From Paulownia fortunei (taxonomy: Eukaryota > Streptophyta > Magnoliopsida > Lamiales > Paulowniaceae), in the NCBI GenBank assembly GCA_019321725.1, contig CM033106.1, positions 31,856,118 through 31,920,117 of the forward strand: 64,000 nt of DNA, written 5' to 3'. Shown piece after piece: positions 1 to 12,110 of this stretch. The first letter of the stretch is position 1. Every line of letters begins with the position of its first letter. The notes beneath the pieces are model-generated. The model was not told the origin of the DNA, searched no databases, and saw only the letters and a program-made list of their open reading frames with translations. A program made the position numbers and the translations under genes.

Positions 1-1185
1 CTTATCAAAAAAAAAAAAAAAATCTAAACTAATTAAGTCATCAATTAAATAAATTTTGTACTAATGTTTTTTAAAGTAATAATAAAAATCATTCTCTGTA
101 AGATGAGTTACGAGTAGTAAAATATGTAAGAAAAAATATACAACAAGTTATTTAGGTTAAAAATGAGACTCTTTCATAAAAAATATATGCAACACTTACT
201 TTCTACTAGTTCCGGTAGAATACAAATGGAGCTTGTGATTTTGGAGTATTGAAAAAATAATAAACAAACAAATTAGTGTATGGAGTGTATATACAGTCGC
301 CTTTGTTCTCAAGTGATTAGTCCCAAGTAATGATTCAATTATAGCCAAGAATAGAGAGAGTTACTAATTTTAGTTTCACAAAAGCTTTTTTGGACTAACT
401 ATATTATGAGTATGAGTATAGTTGGTGACCTGTCACACACCAGGGGAGATTGGTCCAAGACCATATACATTACATTACTTGGGTTCTCAGATCAATCAAG
501 CAAACTGAATTGGTTCCGTTTCATTATCATACATAAAGATGACAGGAAAAGATTAAGAATGCCATAGAGGAGGAATATTGTTACGCGTATGTTATTATTC
601 TCACGGCCAACCCCCACCCCCACCCCCACCCCCACGCAACATATGAAAAAAAAATGCTATTTCAGCGTGATGGTAATAATAATGCTGCAATAAAATGCAT
701 TTTCCAACACTGTAGGTATACATACATACATAGGAATGCATATGCCGACTAAAACTTATATATAATGCTTTGTTTTTCAGACAAAAATAGACACCTTCGT
801 GTCCACTTATCACAAACAAACTCAGGCGGGGTCATATGCAACACAACATTCACCACATTCTATATAGCCTGTCAATGTGTTTGAAATACACCTCCAAGTG
901 ATATATGCCAGAAAACCAATTTACTTAAACAGCACATAACAAAAACTGCAACACTGAATCACAAATTCAATCCACTAGCTTACACGAGAAAATAACAAAT
1001 ATCAACTAGAAAAACTTTCCCGCTATTTTTCGTCCTTGGATTTTAGTGAGAAAAACATTAAGGAAAATGTTCCAACACTTCAAATGATAGTACTATGTGC
1101 CTTATTTTTTTACATTTTTCCTTTTCCTTTTCCTCAACAAAATTCAAAATCAAAATTATTGTGTTACTAATAGAAATTTCTCCCT
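1..1185. other. Intergenic spacer downstream of U11/U12-65K
   Basis: AT-rich DNA with no convincing exon. It holds the 3' flank and probable 3' UTR of the minus-strand gene that ends at 1186, a short C-rich tract at 611-636, and otherwise low-complexity sequence. The only open frame (601-819, minus) arises from the G-run complement and has no protein-like composition. Confidence 0.6.
611..636. repeat. (CCCCCA)n microsatellite
   Basis: A short tandem run of a CCCCCA unit, about four copies. It is the cause of a glycine-rich spurious frame on the minus strand. Confidence 0.85.
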
Positions 1186-4100
1186 TTAGTTGACTTTAGC
1201 AGCTGCAGGACTCCGGCCAAATTGGATGACAATAGGCTTGCCTTTAAATACATAACCATTTACCACATTCTGCACTTGTTCACGTAATGATTCTTTCATC
1301 AGTAATAATCAAGATTAAAGCACATGACACGCGAAAAATTCAAGCCTGAATAACACAATGTGCTAAAACCAAAGAAATTTTTAGGAATATGCCCAACGTC
1401 AAATTCTATAAGACATACATGATTGCAAAAGAAAAGGAAGGAAGATACTAGATTGCTTTCTGTTGGAAAACATACCAAAGCATTATGAGCAAGTTCAACT
1501 GTTGGGAATGTAACAAAAGCTTGGCCCCTCATTCTTCCTTCCTGAAAGAAGAGGAGTTATAAGACTTCAGATGCAAGTATATGAAAATGACAGCAGGGAG
1601 GAATCTCTCATGCATATTCCGAGGTTGGCATGTTCTCATAAAGCAAAGGACTTTCCACAATAAACCTACGTAAATTTTACAGCCTCTTAAGACAAGCTAA
1701 TAGTTTTCTCCACTCATGCCACATTTAGGGTACCGATCCTTCATGCATAAGAATAAGAATGTTATCTTGAGTCAGGTAATTTATTTCAAAAAAATTGCTG
1801 GTAATTCCGAGGCAGAAGAGCTCACAAAAGCTTCCTTCCAATGCAAATCTTTTTAACATGGAATGTTTCATTTTTATACAAAAATGGGCAGCACCATGTT
1901 ACACACATAAAGATGTGTACAATTGCTTTATAGGCCCTCAGGGCTCTTTTTGGCTGGGGGTGTGGGGTTGGGTGGGAGGTGAAGGGGGTTATTGATTTAG
2001 TTAGCAAACATAAACACGGAGTGAGTTCCTCGTACAAATTACAAATAGGCATACTCTGATTCTAATACGTGCTTTAGAGTTACAAATTAAAATTCTCTTT
2101 TATTTTCAGTAGCTTGTTTGAACTCCAATTGCAAAGAAGTAGATAATTTTTATCCTTTCCTAGGAAGCAAAAAGAATTTGCATTTTCTTGAATCAGTAAT
2201 ACTCTTTGTTTTTTGCATAGAGGGAAAATAAGAATTTCCATGTAACTGTTTTAAGAAATTATAAGACCCGTGCAACCTGATGCGTACTTGGCAAATATCT
2301 AAACCCAGTGCAAAATCTAGGTAAACTCACAAACTAAGTTACACACGATATACTCTCACATTGTTTGGCTGATATGGAGATCTGACAATCTCGACATGAC
2401 AAACATGCCTAAAATATCCATGACATATCAAACAGAAACCCAAAAGCTATTGATGTCAAGTTCTGCTTAGAGTTGGTTTAAATGGAGAAACATAATATTC
2501 ACTTCATTAGGAACAAGAAAATTTAGAGGGTCAAACACGATAAGACAAATAAAGCCTTTTAAGCTTACACCGATGGATGACATAAAACCAATATTTTCAG
2601 TATAGTGCCGTGACAATATCATCTGAATTACAATTTCTTGTTTCCTCTTAGTTCAGTTAAAATTCTAAAACAAGAGATAAATTGATATCATGTAAAAATT
2701 TATTTGGATTGGGTAGGGATAGTGCCACCTAAAAACTTCAACATTTCGAATGCTAACACATAATTTTTAATTCCTGGAAAATGGAAATATGAAGTGAGTC
2801 AAGAAAAGTAGTGTCCTTTCCTTGCCTCTCCAGGCACATTCAGGATTAAAATTATTTAAGGACTACCTTGCACAAACACCTTATCTATCTGGCCTTTCAT
2901 TCTAGCTTATAAGATTCAAGAAAAGTGATAACTGATGCTTCAAAAATAAAACTACCAAGGGGTTGTTTTGGATTTGAAAAGTGTACAGCAAATCAAGATA
3001 TCTCACCTGCATTAATTTAACACTAAGACTGGACTTGGCCGCATCAATGCTCCCAAAAAATGATCCTGTAACAAGTAACAGCAAGATATCGAAAGCAGAA
3101 ATTCATGACGAATCAAAGTTCAGTAATTGGTCAAGAAAAAAAAAAAAAAAAAAAAACAAAGTCAGTATAAAATATAAATGCCAAGTTCATTTTTCTTTTA
3201 CTCTTACAATACGATAGCCGTGATGCAGAACACTTATCGGCAGATTAATGGACATTATTAAAATTGAGCAAGGAGACAGAATAAACTCACCAAATATAAA
3301 GTAGAAGTCATCAACAACCACATCTTTTGCCAAGTTCTTAACATACAACACAGGAGTAGGATCTCCAGCAGTATAATTCTGTTTATTAGAGAGAACAAAT
3401 TTTCAGTATAATTCTCCACAACACTTTCAGATTTTTGGCATGGTTACATAAAGAGATTCTATACTGCATTATGGCCTAGGTTTCAGTCCTGATTGCCATT
3501 ATCTAATTGTTTTTAGGATTCAATTTGCTGAATAGTGCAAAGAGATTTGTGTTTCCTGGCAGCTGAAGGGTAAGCAAGACACTAGAGGCAAACTAATGAT
3601 TGACAGAAGAAGGGAGACAGGTGAAACAGCTTAAAAAGCATAGAAAAGCACAGACATCAATTTTCATATATTGTAGACTGTGCAAGAACAGTGGACATAA
3701 CTTTAGTGCTTGTTCTAGAAGGCAGAATGCTTTGTTAAGGAATCCATGCAAGTGCCTTCTCAGCAGCCTGATTATTTGGACATATTCCATACATGGCAAT
3801 TCGATCACCAATACAACATTTTCTTGCATCAATAAGAATTAGAGGTTATAGGAAGCCACGATCACCCTGAAAGCCTTGATTCATCATTATTATGGTCACT
3901 TAAGGCATGAATCTTGCATAGCAATCTTTTAGGCTCCCTATAACCATGGACCAAAAGTTCAACTTGACAGCTATTTCTCGACATCAATCTCCATCCCAGC
4001 ATATACTGAAGATAGCAGAACCCACACTTATTTTTCCTAAGATTTATCCTTTTGTATACAAATGAGTACATCCCATTTTCTCTGACACCAAAATAAGTTT

Positions 4101-7100
4101 TTGAAGCATTATGCTTCCAAGATGCAAGGCTCATGATTATTCCAAATTAATTTGGACAGAATGTACATATAGACATACAATTTTCTTACATCATGTGATC
4201 TCTAGGAGCTTACAGATTTATTATTGTTCAAAGTGATTCTCTGTCCATCCAAAATACATTCATTGATATGGTCACATCATTAATTGTCCTCAATATTAGC
4301 ATCTAGTGCTTGGAATTTTTAGGTCATGCTACAAGATAGCTTGTGTATAGATGTGTGTGTACAGACAAGCTTAAGAATTACTACATCCATGCAGTCATCT
4401 ATTATTCAAATAATTGATGATACAACGAAATAATTTGTATAGAGTTACTAATCACTCAGTATGGCAAACTTTTGAGAACTGAACCCATAACGAAGTTCAT
4501 AAATTCTTTTGATATTATTGACAATCATCCACTTATAAATATAAACTATAAATAAGACTTGAGTCTGTGTGTGCAACAAACCTTGTCAACAATCTCCATC
4601 AAAGAATGCATAATTCTAAGAATACTGTCACCAATACTTCCGACTAGCTTCATAAACTAAAAGTAACAATCATTCAAGTTGAGAAATTTGGTTGGATATT
4701 TGCCAGTGTAGTAGCTATATTCAAAATTCAGTAAATCAACTCTCCTATTTATTCATAATCAACAGATTTCAGCACAACTGATTTTGATACCTTAAATCTA
4801 GGAAGTGATAAGATTTCCTCAGGAGGCAATTTTCCGCTGTTTAGTTCCTCTAGAGTTGCATAAGGTTCATGATCAGAAGTTTTTAGCTTTGGCTCTTGTG
4901 ATTCCTTTGCGGCATCATCATCCTTTACTTCAGGTTGAATCTGCTTAGGTGCTATTCTTATCTGCAGGCATGTCAGAATCCAATATATTACAATAGTTAA
5001 AAAGGAAAATAAGTGTTGATATATTATGTCAGAGGTTAAAGGCTAAGACCTGCAGTACAGGGTTCTTCTTTTTTATTATAGGCTTTTCTTTTGGAATTAA
5101 TGCAACTTGTTTCAATCCAACAGCCTCATGAGCCACATCGTGGTCAACACCAGGACCTACAATAGCTTGTCGCTTGACACGCTTTCGGTTAGGTCCAGCC
5201 TCTCCTCTGACTTCCTAAACCATTGATTACACAATTGACATCCACCAAAAAAAGAATTCCCTTTAGTATGTGAAAAGCCAGTATAGAAGAATAATAAGGA
5301 AAAGGGGCAACAAAAAGGAAACCAATGCAATGGAAATTAATGGAACAGCCATCCAAGCAAGATGCATAAAAACTTAAAACAAGCGATATTTTGATATTGA
5401 GATCTTTATAGATCGCTGACTTTTCGGAAAAAGCCTCTTTGTATTTCACTGGAAGGTTGAACAAGAGTGAAAATATCCCATCTAAAAGGCTGAATCATAG
5501 AACAAACTTGGCAAAGAAATAATCAGTACAGCCCTCACCAGTTTTCTGCCTTTTGTAATGCTTTAAATCAGGCAAATCTATGACACCATAAGATGCACAC
5601 CATGTTGAAAAATAGCCAATCAGGCACCAACAAGTCGTGATTGTAATAATCATGTCAAATTTGCCAAGGAGGCATATTGTTATCAGCTGAAAGTGGTGTA
5701 CTTATTAGTCATTGCAGACTTATCCTTAGCTTGAGCCAACCAGTCACTGGATCTATATTGACCGAACTTATTTAATTTCCTTTTGGAATAGGGTACTTGT
5801 TTACACTTTGCTTTTCTTTTGGAACTAAGGCAACCCTTAAGATATCCAACAGCCTCATGAGCCACATCCTTGTCAACAGCTGGACCTATAATAGCTTATT
5901 GATTGACTTTCAACTAGGTTCAGACTCTCCTCGCACTTCTTTCAAAGTGTTTGCCCAATCGACATCAACCTAAAGCGAATTTCGTTTGATATGTGAAAAG
6001 CCAATAAGTTTAATCATGATAGGGACAATAAAAATGAGAAGGAAACCAAGGCAATGGAAATCAATGGAATATCCATCAGAGAAAAATGCATGAGACTTAA
6101 ACAAGTGATGGATCTCAATATAGGCTGAATCATGGAAGAAATGGCAGAAAACAGATCAGTACTCCTAATTTCAGAAATGTTACACTCAGATACTCGATGC
6201 ATATATTTTGCTAGGCAAATGTATTAACCATAAACATGCAAACCTTGCAGAAATATAGCTATTTCAAATGAAAGAGGGGATCGTAATAATCACGTCAAAT
6301 TAGTGAGTGTGCAAGGAACACTTAATGTTATAAACTGAAATTGTGTGCTCAGGTATGATTGTCGAATTTTAAGCTCCCATTGAGACAATAGTTATTGGGT
6401 CCATTTTGACCTAAGTTATGTGCATTTGATTAAGATAAGTAAACATTCTATGGCTGCTATAAACACATGAAGCAATAAAAGTCAAAAGTCCAGAAAACAT
6501 AGTGTCACATCCCAGACCTACTGGGGTGTGACCCGCAAGCCGGACTCTGAGGCAATGAGCTACAATAGCAACTACTTCACACTCGTCCTCGCTTGTTAAC
6601 CCAAGTTTTTATAGAATCTTAGTAGACCCTTATAAACCACTCCAAATTTTCTCCTACAGCCGTTATGGGACACAATACATAGTCATCATAAATTTTTGGA
6701 CTGGATTACACCTAGTATGGATGGTAATCACTTCGCCTCAGGGATTACTTTTACTTGAAACAAAAAAGAAAACCTCATAACAGTAAAATGTCCTTGATTG
6801 GACTTTCCAAAAGTGTTTCTCTGTAAGTGGTCCTCTAGCACACTACTTATAGTTAGGACCCATTTCAAACAAAATAGATAAATGAGAAAATAGCAAAGAC
6901 TAGAGAATCACCTCATCTGAAGACTCCATTTCTGACTCACTACTAGATAAATCTTCCATGTTAGTCTCCGAGGATGGTGGAGGAGGTGGTGGTGGAGGAA
7001 CAGGAACTGATACTGGTAGAGGTGGAGTAGGCAGTGCCTTCCGAAATGGAGCAGGAATATTCATTTTGTTCATCAAATGCAAAACCTGTATTTCATGAAT

Positions 7101-8484
7101 ATAGAAAGAAATATTTTGCAGGAAATATTATGAATCTCTGGCCAAGATGCATAGGGATAAATTTAAATGTTTGAGAGAGAGAGAGAAGATAAGGAACGAA
7201 ATTACTGAACCTGCGTATAAAAGCGGGGAACGGCAATAAGAGCATTTACAATGTTGGTTAGAATGTGTCCATCAGGTGGTGGGTATGCATATCTGTATCA
7301 GAAATTGATCGCTTGAACTAGTGAGTAGATAGATATAAAGATCACAGATGAATCCAAGGAAGGACTGCTGCAAGTATCCCACCCAAACAACCAAACAAAA
7401 ATCCATTATTTAGAAGCAATATACACAGAAGAAATAGCACAAGTAATAAGAAATGGAAGCTCATATAGAATATGGACAAGGAAATACAGAAATGATATGA
7501 AAACAACAAAATAATCAGAATTTCAAAAGTACACAAAGTATAACATACTCAAGGTGGGGCGGAAATGGATAGTCCACACCAAGTTTTTCAGCAATGGGTT
7601 CGCTAGTATGAATATAACCTCCTCTGGAACTATCATTAGAACCTTTGGGACTGAAGCATCTTTCATCATAGAGGTGGCGTACTTCCTAGTTTGTGTTTCA
7701 CTTTCTTGATGCTTAGTGTCCTCAGTTACTTTGCTAGCTCTCTCGACCGACAAGACTTTACCAAGAAACTGTAATCTGACACCACATAATTTCATTCAGA
7801 CAATCACTATAACCGGCATAGTAAATAATTATATGAGCATGAGGACTCCAACTAAAACAAGGAGGACAAGACGATAATGAACAAGGAAATACCCATGCAG
7901 CTGCTTTTGAGCTTGAGATGCTGATATTTCATTCTTGAAATCAACGAAAGCACAATTTTTCACCCTACATATAAGGAAACTACATCAGTAGCAGTAAAAG
8001 AGTGGGGGAAAAAAATCATGATTCAGCAAGTCTGCAAACAAAGAACAAGAAAAAGAACAGCGAACAGCACCTTACATTTGCTTATAAGAGATTAAAAAAA
8101 AGAAAAAAGAAAAACATGACACAAAATTTTGCATCTGGGAGACTGCAAAAACTTAGAAGAAAAGAGAAGGAAAGAAACTCACAGTGCACTCAACCAATAA
8201 TTATAACCAACAGTATCATGCTACATGGAAACACGGATTCAACTGAAAAAAGAAAATTACTCAAACAAGGAAGAAAAAGAAAGACTAGTGATTAGAGGTA
8301 ACCTTCCATGAGAACAGGGTCGGACAGAAGAGGCGCCATAATGAGAAAAGAGTCTAGTAACGGTATCATGTGGAATCGCCTCAGGGAGATGGCGAACCAA
8401 CAGTGTAATTGATGATCCTTCGGCAACTGCTCGATGAGGCCCCAAATGCTGGATTGGTTGTGGCACTAGAGAGGCCTCCGCCAT
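1186..8484 (-). CDS. SNRNP65: U11/U12 small nuclear ribonucleoprotein 65 kDa protein (minor spliceosome)
   Basis: RNA-binding protein of the U11/U12 di-snRNP, which recognises U12-type introns in the nucleus. Eleven coding exons: 8303-8484, 7893-7964, 7549-7775, 7211-7292, 6912-7085, 5050-5214, 4791-4961, 3291-3378, 3007-3065, 1476-1541, 1186-1269. About 456 residues once one missing base is allowed for. Exons 1-3 carry the N-terminal RRM (SSITLLVRHLPEAIPHD, then CAFVDF, then LQFLGKVLSVERAS). Exon 5 has a polyproline stretch. Exons 8-11 carry the C-terminal RRM (VLYVKNLAKDVVVDDFYF, then RGQAFVTFP, then GKPIVIQFGR), the U12 snRNA-binding domain in this family. The exon lengths sum to 1370, which is not a multiple of three. 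The break lies in exon 3, where the frame coding GKVLSVERAS ends out of phase with the frame coding EPIAEKLGVDYPFPPHLE. Order and intron phases otherwise match the family. It could be an assembly error or a real lesion. Confidence 0.92.
5050..5787 (-). repeat. Tandem duplication, copy 1 (includes real exon 6 of U11/U12-65K)
   Basis: This block and 5788-6430 are diverged direct copies. Matching landmarks are the exon-6 coding stretch, the intron stretch reading tgtgaaaagcca, the stretch ggaaaccaatgcaatggaaa, and the stretch gtaataatcatgtcaaatt. This copy carries the intact 165-bp exon 6 at 5050-5214. Confidence 0.8.
5788..6430 (-). repeat. Tandem duplication, copy 2 (decayed duplicate of exon 6 within intron 5)
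   Basis: Degenerate copy of the preceding block. Its exon-6 equivalent (about 5800-5945) reads, on the minus strand, EVRGESEP, then S, then an in-frame TGA. A second in-frame stop follows. Its right half still reads MAHEAVGYLKGC in another frame, recalling VAHEAVGLKQVA of the real exon. The acceptor has changed from TTTAG to TTGAAAG, so it is probably not spliced in. Confidence 0.8.
6500..6765 (-). repeat. Possible solo LTR or LTR fragment in intron 5 of U11/U12-65K
   Basis: A locally GC-richer block beginning tgtcacatcccagacc and containing a CCGGACTCTGAGG stretch, unlike the surrounding AT-rich intron. TGTCAC starts are common in plant Gypsy LTRs, and the block could end near a CTTGAAACA at about 6761. 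I could not define a target-site duplication. The strand is arbitrary. Confidence 0.3.
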
Positions 8485-9260
8485 AATTGAAGGCTTTGCA
8501 CTGGGGTTACTTGTACTCGATTAATTTTCAGCCGGGCAAATACAAAAACCTCTTTCCTGGCAAGTATGTTTTGGCCCCTCAAGAAATTAGTCCAAGCTCC
8601 ATTCTTGGTTCCAGACGATAGAAAGAAACGTAGAGAAATAGTAATTCACCATACACAATATCAAAAGTTGGCAAGAAATTTGATTATCATCATGGACATA
8701 TGGATGAAACCCAAATGACATTCTGACATCAATTAGCAGAGAATTTAATGAGATGAGTTGAAATTTTTGATAAATTAAACCCAAGTGTCTGGAAATTCAC
8801 TCGGGGAAGGAAAATACATTCAACAATGTGTTGGCTTCGGTCCTAAAAGCAAAACCCTAATAATAATTGTTACCCACAGAAATATTAGCACTCCAAGTGT
8901 TTGTCGGAAGCAGCAGCAGCAGCAGCAGCAGCAGCAAGAAGAAGGGTGGGGTGGAAAGTAGTAGCTTCCATTATACGTATTGTATTGGATAAAGGGTTAA
9001 TTACACTTTGCACCCTTCAAATATGGCATTAATCATAAAAAATACTTGTTTAAAATTGTAATATGGTACTAACTAAAACTTGTAAGATAAAAATGCCTCT
9101 CTTATTTACCCCATCTAAAGTATGTTTTGTCACAAACACCCCCATTACAATTCATTTTGAATTTTTCAATAGTACATGATTTCAAAAATACTATTTATCT
9201 AAACGACATTAGGGGCCACGAATCTCACCCATAGAAAGAGGGATAGTTGGAAGCTGCCGG
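8485..9260. promoter_or_regulatory. Upstream region of U11/U12-65K
   Basis: Probable promoter and 5' UTR of the minus-strand gene starting at 8484. It contains a telo-box (AAACCCTAA, 8852-8860), an element frequent near the start of plant genes for translation and RNA-processing proteins, and a CAG microsatellite at 8911-8936. The part at about 8574-8935 resembles intron 1 of the GAUT3 gene (about 27329-27690). From about 8995 the sequence becomes repeat-like. No TATA box is clear. Confidence 0.5.
8911..8936. repeat. (CAG)8 microsatellite
   Basis: Perfect CAG trinucleotide run about 430 bp upstream of the U11/U12-65K start codon, on the side where its 5' UTR or proximal promoter should be. 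Confidence 0.9.
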
Positions 9261-10050
9261 GGAGTGGGAAATTTGAAGATTAATTTATTTTTGGTTAATA
9301 AAATATATATATTTAGATATAAATTAGTAAGTAATATGTATGTTGCACATGATTTATATGATTATAGTAAATTAATTATATTATTTAATAATATATTTAA
9401 GTAAAATTAATATATTATAATATACTTCATAAATTAAAAAATATTAAATAAAATATAATCAATAAAAAAATAAAATATTTTAAAATATTTTATAAACTAA
9501 TTATTGATCGATATGACATTACAATAAAACAAAAAACTCTATTCTAATTTATATTTTATAGGCGATACTTACTCTATAAAGATTGAAGTAATTTGATAAA
9601 TTAAAAAAATTTAAATGGTAAGCAAGATAAATAATTAATATTAAAAAAATATTCATTTTACGAATATAAATAAAACTACAATTTAACTATATTTTTTCTT
9701 TAATGATGAATACATGTGAAATTAAGTGAAAGGATTAGGGTGTAGAATTAAAAATTAAGTAAAATACATATTCAATATTTAAAAATCTACAGAATTATTT
9801 GTCAGTTTTTACATATTATTCAGTGTAAATACGACCTATACATAATATTATTAAAATAGTTTAATTGAGTATAACCATCATAAGTAATCAAATTATTTTT
9901 TCTTTAATTACTTATATGCTGAAATTTTCTTAACACTACATGATTGTTAGGTATCAAAACTTTGTACTACAGTAAATCTTGTAGGTACTACTAATAATAT
10001 ATAATATATTACTTAAAGAAAAAATATTTATACTTACATTCAAAACTTGT
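9261..10050. other. AT-rich intergenic sequence, no gene seen
   Basis: Very AT-rich, with short direct and inverted runs of A and T and no frame of protein-like composition. It looks like decayed repeat DNA and I cannot assign a family. Confidence 0.6.
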
Positions 10051-10059
10051 CTATACACA

Positions 10060-11150
10060 ATATTTTTAGTCTATATCTTCTTCTACATTTGAAGTATCTA
10101 GTTTAATCAACTATTGATTATAGATATTGAAATTCCTTTGGAGAGAGCAATATATAATTGGTATTGATAAAATACTGAATGAGGCAAATAAATACTAATA
10201 TTTGGAATTATTTGTTTTTGAACTTTATTGATTGTCGTTACAAGTAAAATTTTATATGAAATTATTTACGTTTAAATATGGATAACTTTCTTTTTAGCTT
10301 GTAAAAGTGGCACTTTAGGTATAAAAATAAGTTTTTCAATATATTGTCCAAACACAATTTTCGCATCAATTACGTTATTCTTGAAGTTCTGTATACTATT
10401 TTTGTACCATTACTCCATCCATTTTATGGGTTCAGATTCATGTAATGAGTTGAATGTACATTTTTATTTAAAGTTGGAAAAATAACCATAATAAGTTGTA
10501 ATATTGAGTTTTTTTCATTGTCATACTCAATAATCATCTCTTCTGAAGTTTTGATATTACTTTTAGTATCATTTGGTTTCTCACTTTTTCCAATTCTAAA
10601 TAAAAACTCATTGAAGTTTGAATCATTCATCAACTCATGTTTCTTGATAATTTATTTTTTTCATTTTGGGCCACAAATATATGATTTCACCAAATTTGTA
10701 CAAATAATTTAATAAATAGGAATGACTGTTAATACTTGTTTAAAATCTTCATAAAAAATTATCATTTTTCTTCCAAAATCCTCATCATTTCTCACTACAT
10801 CTTTCAATTTATCAACATTCTTGATAGTTATAGTTTTATAATTGGTGCTTCATCCAATAAAAATAGTTGTACTTGATGTAAAAGCTCTACAGCCCTATTT
10901 TGCTTGGACATAGTGCACTGATTTGATTCAATTGAAACTATTGATATTTTGAAACAAGAATGTATTGTTCTACCCCTGACATTATTGTGAAAGCAACTTC
11001 AGATATTGCGGTTACAAGTGCTATTTGATTTTTGGATATACGATAAGATAACAATGCATGGTATAATTTTTTTTCGTATTCCACATGACCCATCAATAAA
11101 GAAACACTTGTCCTTTTGTATACAATCTAAGATTATTAGAAAAAAATTAT
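10060..11150 (-). mobile_element. Helitron remnant: decayed PIF1-like helicase
   Basis: Reading the minus strand across several frames gives ordered, broken pieces of the Helitron helicase domain: a Walker A relic (CFFIDGSCGIRK, about 11110-11070), then GRTIHSCFKISI, then a Walker B-like LLDEAPI, then FGRKMIIFYEDFKQVLTVIP (about 10785-10725), then PEEMIIEYDNEKNSI (about 10545). A weak C-terminal stretch follows, including the ILVFICLIQYF piece that recalls the conserved end of the domain. The Walker A Gly-Lys-Thr is destroyed and stops are frequent, so the element is dead. Termini (5' TC, 3' hairpin and CTRR) were not located. Confidence 0.72.
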
Positions 11151-11799
11151 GTTGTTAAGGACTTTAGCTATATTTTATAATCTTCTTGAGGTATTTATTT
11201 TGACATTTTGTCATGTATGTCACTTGAAAAATTATTATCCATATTATCTATATCAATATGAATGTTTGGAAAATCATATGAACTAATTTTTTTTTTTCAT
11301 GTTCCCCAAGAAAAAATTCAGATTTTTAAAATTTTAACAACTTGTATTTAGTTGAGGTTTCTCACATCTGTTGTGCACAATATATACTCATGTCGACTCC
11401 ATGGTAGATTTCAAGCAGTTTGGTTAGATATTTGACAGTAAAAGTGCATGTGGAGCTGGCAATTTCATTACTCCAACCAGCAAACCTAAATTCTTGTTTG
11501 ATGATTGATTGCGTTTTATTTTTCAAGATTGACATATTGATTAATATCAATAACTTTAAAATTATACATTTAGTGTATATAAATAATGATATTTTTAATT
11601 TTTTTAATTTTATTTGTTATAATTTATTAATTAAAAGTAGATATAAACTCGAGAAAAAGAAGATGAATGTAAATTAACATGAAAAATAAGTATTTTAAAA
11701 GAATATAAAATAAAGTATTACAAAAAAATAATTTGCAAGTTAACAATGCAACAAACCCATGATCTTTCTTTCAACTCGTAATTTATAGGTGACACTTAT

Positions 11800-12110
11800 T
11801 CCTTAGAAATTAAAAAAAATTGTCAAATCAAAACTGAAAATTCGGTATATACCATGTCGATAAAAAAATTGATTTGATATTTAATTTTTTTATAAAAATT
11901 CAATATTCAGTTTGATTTTAATTTTTTATTCCAATTTATCGAATTGTACCAAATCTCGAATTTAATTTTTACAATTTTTATAAATAATTTGTTTATCTAA
12001 TTTTATATATTAATTAGCTTTTTATATTTTTTTTTCTTACTTTTAACTTACCAAACTAAAAATAATAAATTCAAAATACAATTAGATTTTGTTAAAAAAT
12101 GAATATAAAG
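11800..12110. repeat. Degenerate AT-rich dispersed repeat, copy 1
   Basis: Shares ordered landmarks with copies at about 13260-13560 and 14085-14430: a stretch like attcggtatataccatg, then ttcagtttgattttaattttt, then ataaataatttgtttatcta, then taccaaactaaaaataataa and caattagattttgtta. Such blocks derive from a CCGAAC-rich element common in eudicot genomes, but I cannot name the family. Confidence 0.55.

Noticed and set aside
8002..8295. Open frame of 97 codons, plus strand
   Set aside because: Lysine-rich low-complexity reading of intron 1 of the minus-strand U11/U12-65K gene.
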